Part shown: piece after piece, positions 62,411 to 64,000 of the stretch | Layout of the letters: every line of letters begins with the position of its first letter | How positions within the stretch are numbered: the stretch's first letter is position 1 | Source of the DNA: Anaerolineaceae bacterium | Lineage (GTDB): Bacteria > Chloroflexota > Anaerolineae > Anaerolineales > Anaerolineaceae | Assembly (NCBI GenBank): GCA_016841445.1 | Contig: JAENZD010000001.1 | Location: 1,674,001 to 1,738,000 of the forward strand | DNA length: 64,000 nucleotides | Reading direction: 5' to 3' | Program-made: the position numbers and the translations under genes | Notes under the pieces: model-generated | The model's input: only the letters and a program-made list of their open reading frames with translations | The model's database searches: none | What the model was told of the DNA's origin: nothing

Positions 62411-62662
62411 CTAACTTGGCTCAACAATATCCAGGTTGGCACGGCTGCCTTCACGAGCGGCAGCGACCTTTAACAGCGTACGGATTGAATTAGCAACCCG
62501 CCCCCCTTTGCCAATAACACGACCCATATCGGATTTTTCAACATGCAGGTCCAATTGGATATTGTTGCCCCGCTGCTGCTTTTCCACCTTTACCTGTGTC
62601 GGTTGGTCAACCAATGATTGAGCGACAAATTCAACCAGTTCTTGCAGGTTATCACCTTTCAT
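62411..62662 (-). CDS. khpA: KH-domain RNA-binding protein KhpA
   Basis: The 83-aa protein is a single KH domain with VEKQQRGNNIQLDLHVEKSDMGRVIGKGGRVANSI, where the GKGG loop binds RNA. In Gram-positive bacteria KhpA works with KhpB/Jag on cell-division and sRNA control. It sits in the usual rpsP-khpA-rimM order, 30 bp after rpsP. Confidence 0.93.
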   Translation of the reverse strand: MKGDNLQELVEFVAQSLVDQPTQVKVEKQQRGNNIQLDLHVEKSDMGRVIGKGGRVANSIRTLLKVAAAREGSRANLDIVEPS

Positions 62663-62692
62663 TTTAGCCTCAATTTTCCCATAGTGAATCTT

Positions 62693-63034
62693 TTATGGAT
62701 TCGTTCGTGGATCTGTTACGCGTGTGTTGTAAACTTCATCAGCCTCAGCAACCAGGGCTTTAACATCTTCCCCGGCTTTAAAACGCTCGTAGCGCTCCCA
62801 CAGTTTCGTCTGGTTAAATAAACCATCGACGGCCTCTGTTGGTTGAGCGCCAACGCTCAGCCAATAGTAGACGCGGTCATCCTTAAGGACGATCGTGGAG
62901 GGTTCTGTCCGTGGGTTATAGTGGCCAACGATTTCAATGAATCGGCCATCCCGTGGGCTTTCTTTATCAGCTACAACAACACGATAACTTGCTTGATTCC
63001 GGGATCCAACCCGGCGTAATCGAATACGTACCAT
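62693..63034 (-). CDS. rpsP: 30S ribosomal protein S16
   Basis: The 113-aa protein begins MVRIRLRRVGSRNQASYRVVVADKESPRDGRFIE, the diagnostic S16 N-terminus. HYNPRTEPSTIVLKDDRVYYWLSVGAQPTEAVDGLF continues it. A C-terminal extension of about 30 residues (LVAEADEVYNTRVTDPRTNP) is longer than in E. coli. A weak promoter may lie at 63065-63092 and a hairpin at 63106-63123. Confidence 0.95.
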   Translation of the reverse strand: MVRIRLRRVGSRNQASYRVVVADKESPRDGRFIEIVGHYNPRTEPSTIVLKDDRVYYWLSVGAQPTEAVDGLFNQTKLWERYERFKAGEDVKALVAEADEVYNTRVTDPRTNP

Positions 63035-63064
63035 CGAAATTATGCTCCTCTTACACTAATTTTT

Positions 63065-63092
63065 TATCTAATTTATTAAGCCTGAGGGTCAA
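63065..63092 (-). promoter_or_regulatory. Possible internal promoter of rpsP
   Basis: Minus strand TTGACC (63092-63087), 16-bp spacer, TAGATA (63070-63065). The -35 box is good and the -10 box poor, so this is tentative. Confidence 0.3.
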
Positions 63093-63105
63093 AATGGTTT
63101 GAGAG

Positions 63106-63123
63106 AGCGTTGAAGGAAACGCT
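63106..63123. other. Hairpin between ffh and rpsP
   Basis: AGCGTT (63106-63111) and AACGCT (63118-63123) make a 6-bp stem with a 6-nt loop. On the plus strand ACC and a T-run follow, but no plus-strand gene ends here. On the minus strand there is no T-run. Function unknown. Confidence 0.35.
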
Positions 63124-63142
63124 ACCTTTTTTCATCCTCTGG

Positions 63143-64000
63143 CTATCCCATCAATCGGCCTAAACCTCGACCGCCTGATTTCTGTATCGTCTTGATCAAC
63201 CGTTGTGTCTCGCGAAACCGTTTCATCACCTGGTTGACCACCTGTACATCCAGCCCCGACCCACTTGCAATCCTGCGTCTACGGCTGGCATTTAATAATT
63301 TTGGGTTGCGGCGTTCTTCAATGGTCATTGAGTTGATCACCGCTTCAATTTGTTTCAATTGATCTTCAGCGTCCCGTGGATCAACCTGTCGTGCAACCTG
63401 CCCCATTTGACCGGGCAGCATTTCCATGATTTTACCCATGGGTCCCAATTTTCGCATTTGCTTCAATTGTTTAGCGAAATCCTCCAAGGAGAATTCACCG
63501 CGCATGAGCTTTTCAGCTTGCTTTTCTGCTTCTACTTCATCAAAAGTTGCTTCCGCTTTCTGGATCAAGCCAAGCATGTCACCCATGCCCAGGATGCGGG
63601 AGGCTAACCTATCAGGATTATACTCCTCAATGGCGTCCAGTGCCTCACCCACACCGAGGAATTTTATCGGTACTCCCGTGACATCACGTATTGAGATCGC
63701 AGCCCCACCACGAGCATCGCCATCAATTTTGGTCATGAACAGCCCCGTAATTGGCAGCTCATTCCTGAATCCCTGTGCAACATTCAAGGCTTCCTGACCA
63801 ATCATTGCATCCACAACTAAGAGGGTCTCATTGATCTTGACTTTCCTGGCAATCGCACCCAACTCATCCATCAGCTCAGAATCCATCTGCGAACGCCCTG
63901 CTGTATCCAGGATCACGATGGTCACGCCGCCTTTTCGTGCATTTTGATAGGCATCAGCAGCTAGTTTTGGTGGGCTGACTTTGTCCTGGTAAAAAACCGG
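63143..64000 (-). CDS. ffh: Signal recognition particle protein Ffh (C-terminal part, cut by window edge)
   Basis: The frame is open from the TAG/TAA stop region at 63143 to base 64000, giving 285 residues with the N-terminus outside the window. It reads PVFYQDKVSPPKLAADAYQNARKGG, then the G3-G4 region VTIVILDTAGRSQMDSELMDELG, and MTKIDGDARGGAAISIRDVTG. The M-domain then follows with ILGMGDMLGLIQKAEATFDE and the helical RNA-binding region with RRRRIASGSGLDVQVVNQVMKRF. Ffh with SRP RNA delivers signal-bearing ribosomes to the membrane. The internal GTG at 63925 is not the start. It is 109 bp upstream of rpsP. Confidence 0.95.
   Translation of the reverse strand, partial: PVFYQDKVSPPKLAADAYQNARKGGVTIVILDTAGRSQMDSELMDELGAIARKVKINETLLVVDAMIGQEALNVAQGFRNELPITGLFMTKIDGDARGGAAISIRDVTGVPIKFLGVGEALDAIEEYNPDRLASRILGMGDMLGLIQKAEATFDEVEAEKQAEKLMRGEFSLEDFAKQLKQMRKLGPMGKIMEMLPGQMGQVARQVDPRDAEDQLKQIEAVINSMTIEERRNPKLLNASRRRRIASGSGLDVQVVNQVMKRFRETQRLIKTIQKSGGRGLGRLMG

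Overview
The window looks like a chromosomal segment of a Chloroflexota bacterium, most likely class Anaerolineae. This is inferred from gene content: DUF2298 giant membrane proteins, a mevalonate kinase-isopentenyl phosphate kinase pair, a DUF5679-headed topoisomerase I, a LipM-type octanoyltransferase and a DUF4956/VTC/CotH cluster. No marker allows a species call. I saw no rRNA, complete tRNA, CRISPR array, insertion sequence or prophage. Genes are densely packed, with many 4-bp stop/start overlaps. Several clear TTGACA/TATAAT-type promoters and U-tailed hairpin terminators can be read.

Layout. 1-1253: end of a SagB-type nitroreductase and a nucleosidase-like protein, followed by a degenerate 37-bp repeat. 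1441-5319 (minus strand): a housekeeping block with a promoter, yceD (DUF177), a primary-type sigma factor, a second promoter, a structured leader RNA with its own terminator, then metG. 5359-13019: rdgB, a nitroreductase, an adenosine-specific-kinase family protein, lipA, pspC, lipM, an orphan PhnD-like lipoprotein, a SanA/YdcF protein, an HD hydrolase and a TIM-barrel/SnoaL fusion. 13032-20161 (minus): a GyrA/ParC subunit and rpoC, which has no rpoB beside it. 20217-37185 (minus): a large sensor kinase, a secernin-type peptidase, cmk and four very large polytopic membrane proteins of the GT39/DUF2298 type. These last four probably form a surface glycosylation system. 37315-42886 (minus): lepA followed by a tight envelope-glycan operon (flippase-like protein, GT4, methyltransferase, FkbM methyltransferase).

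43142-48314 (plus): DUF4956 membrane protein, VTC polyphosphate-polymerase domain protein and a 1229-aa LRR-CotH kinase membrane protein, preceded by a terminator-like hairpin that runs into the ribosome-binding site. 48482-56050: sulfotransferase, tlyA (minus), a secreted-type unknown, a UbiA-type prenyltransferase, mevalonate kinase, isopentenyl phosphate kinase, dgt and greA. 56126-64000 (minus): an unknown membrane protein with a repeat-bearing promoter, topA, manC, dprA, rimM, khpA, rpsP and the 3' part of ffh. The last four are the familiar ffh-rpsP-KH-rimM ribosome/secretion group.

The most unusual non-coding signal is the promoter, three-way-junction RNA and terminator unit between the sigma gene and metG (3361-3517, minus). 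It looks like a riboswitch/attenuator or a free-standing small RNA that I cannot match to a known class. The most unusual protein systems are the GT39-DUF2298 fusion cluster and the DUF4956-VTC-CotH cluster. All functional statements come from reading motifs by eye; no database search was run.
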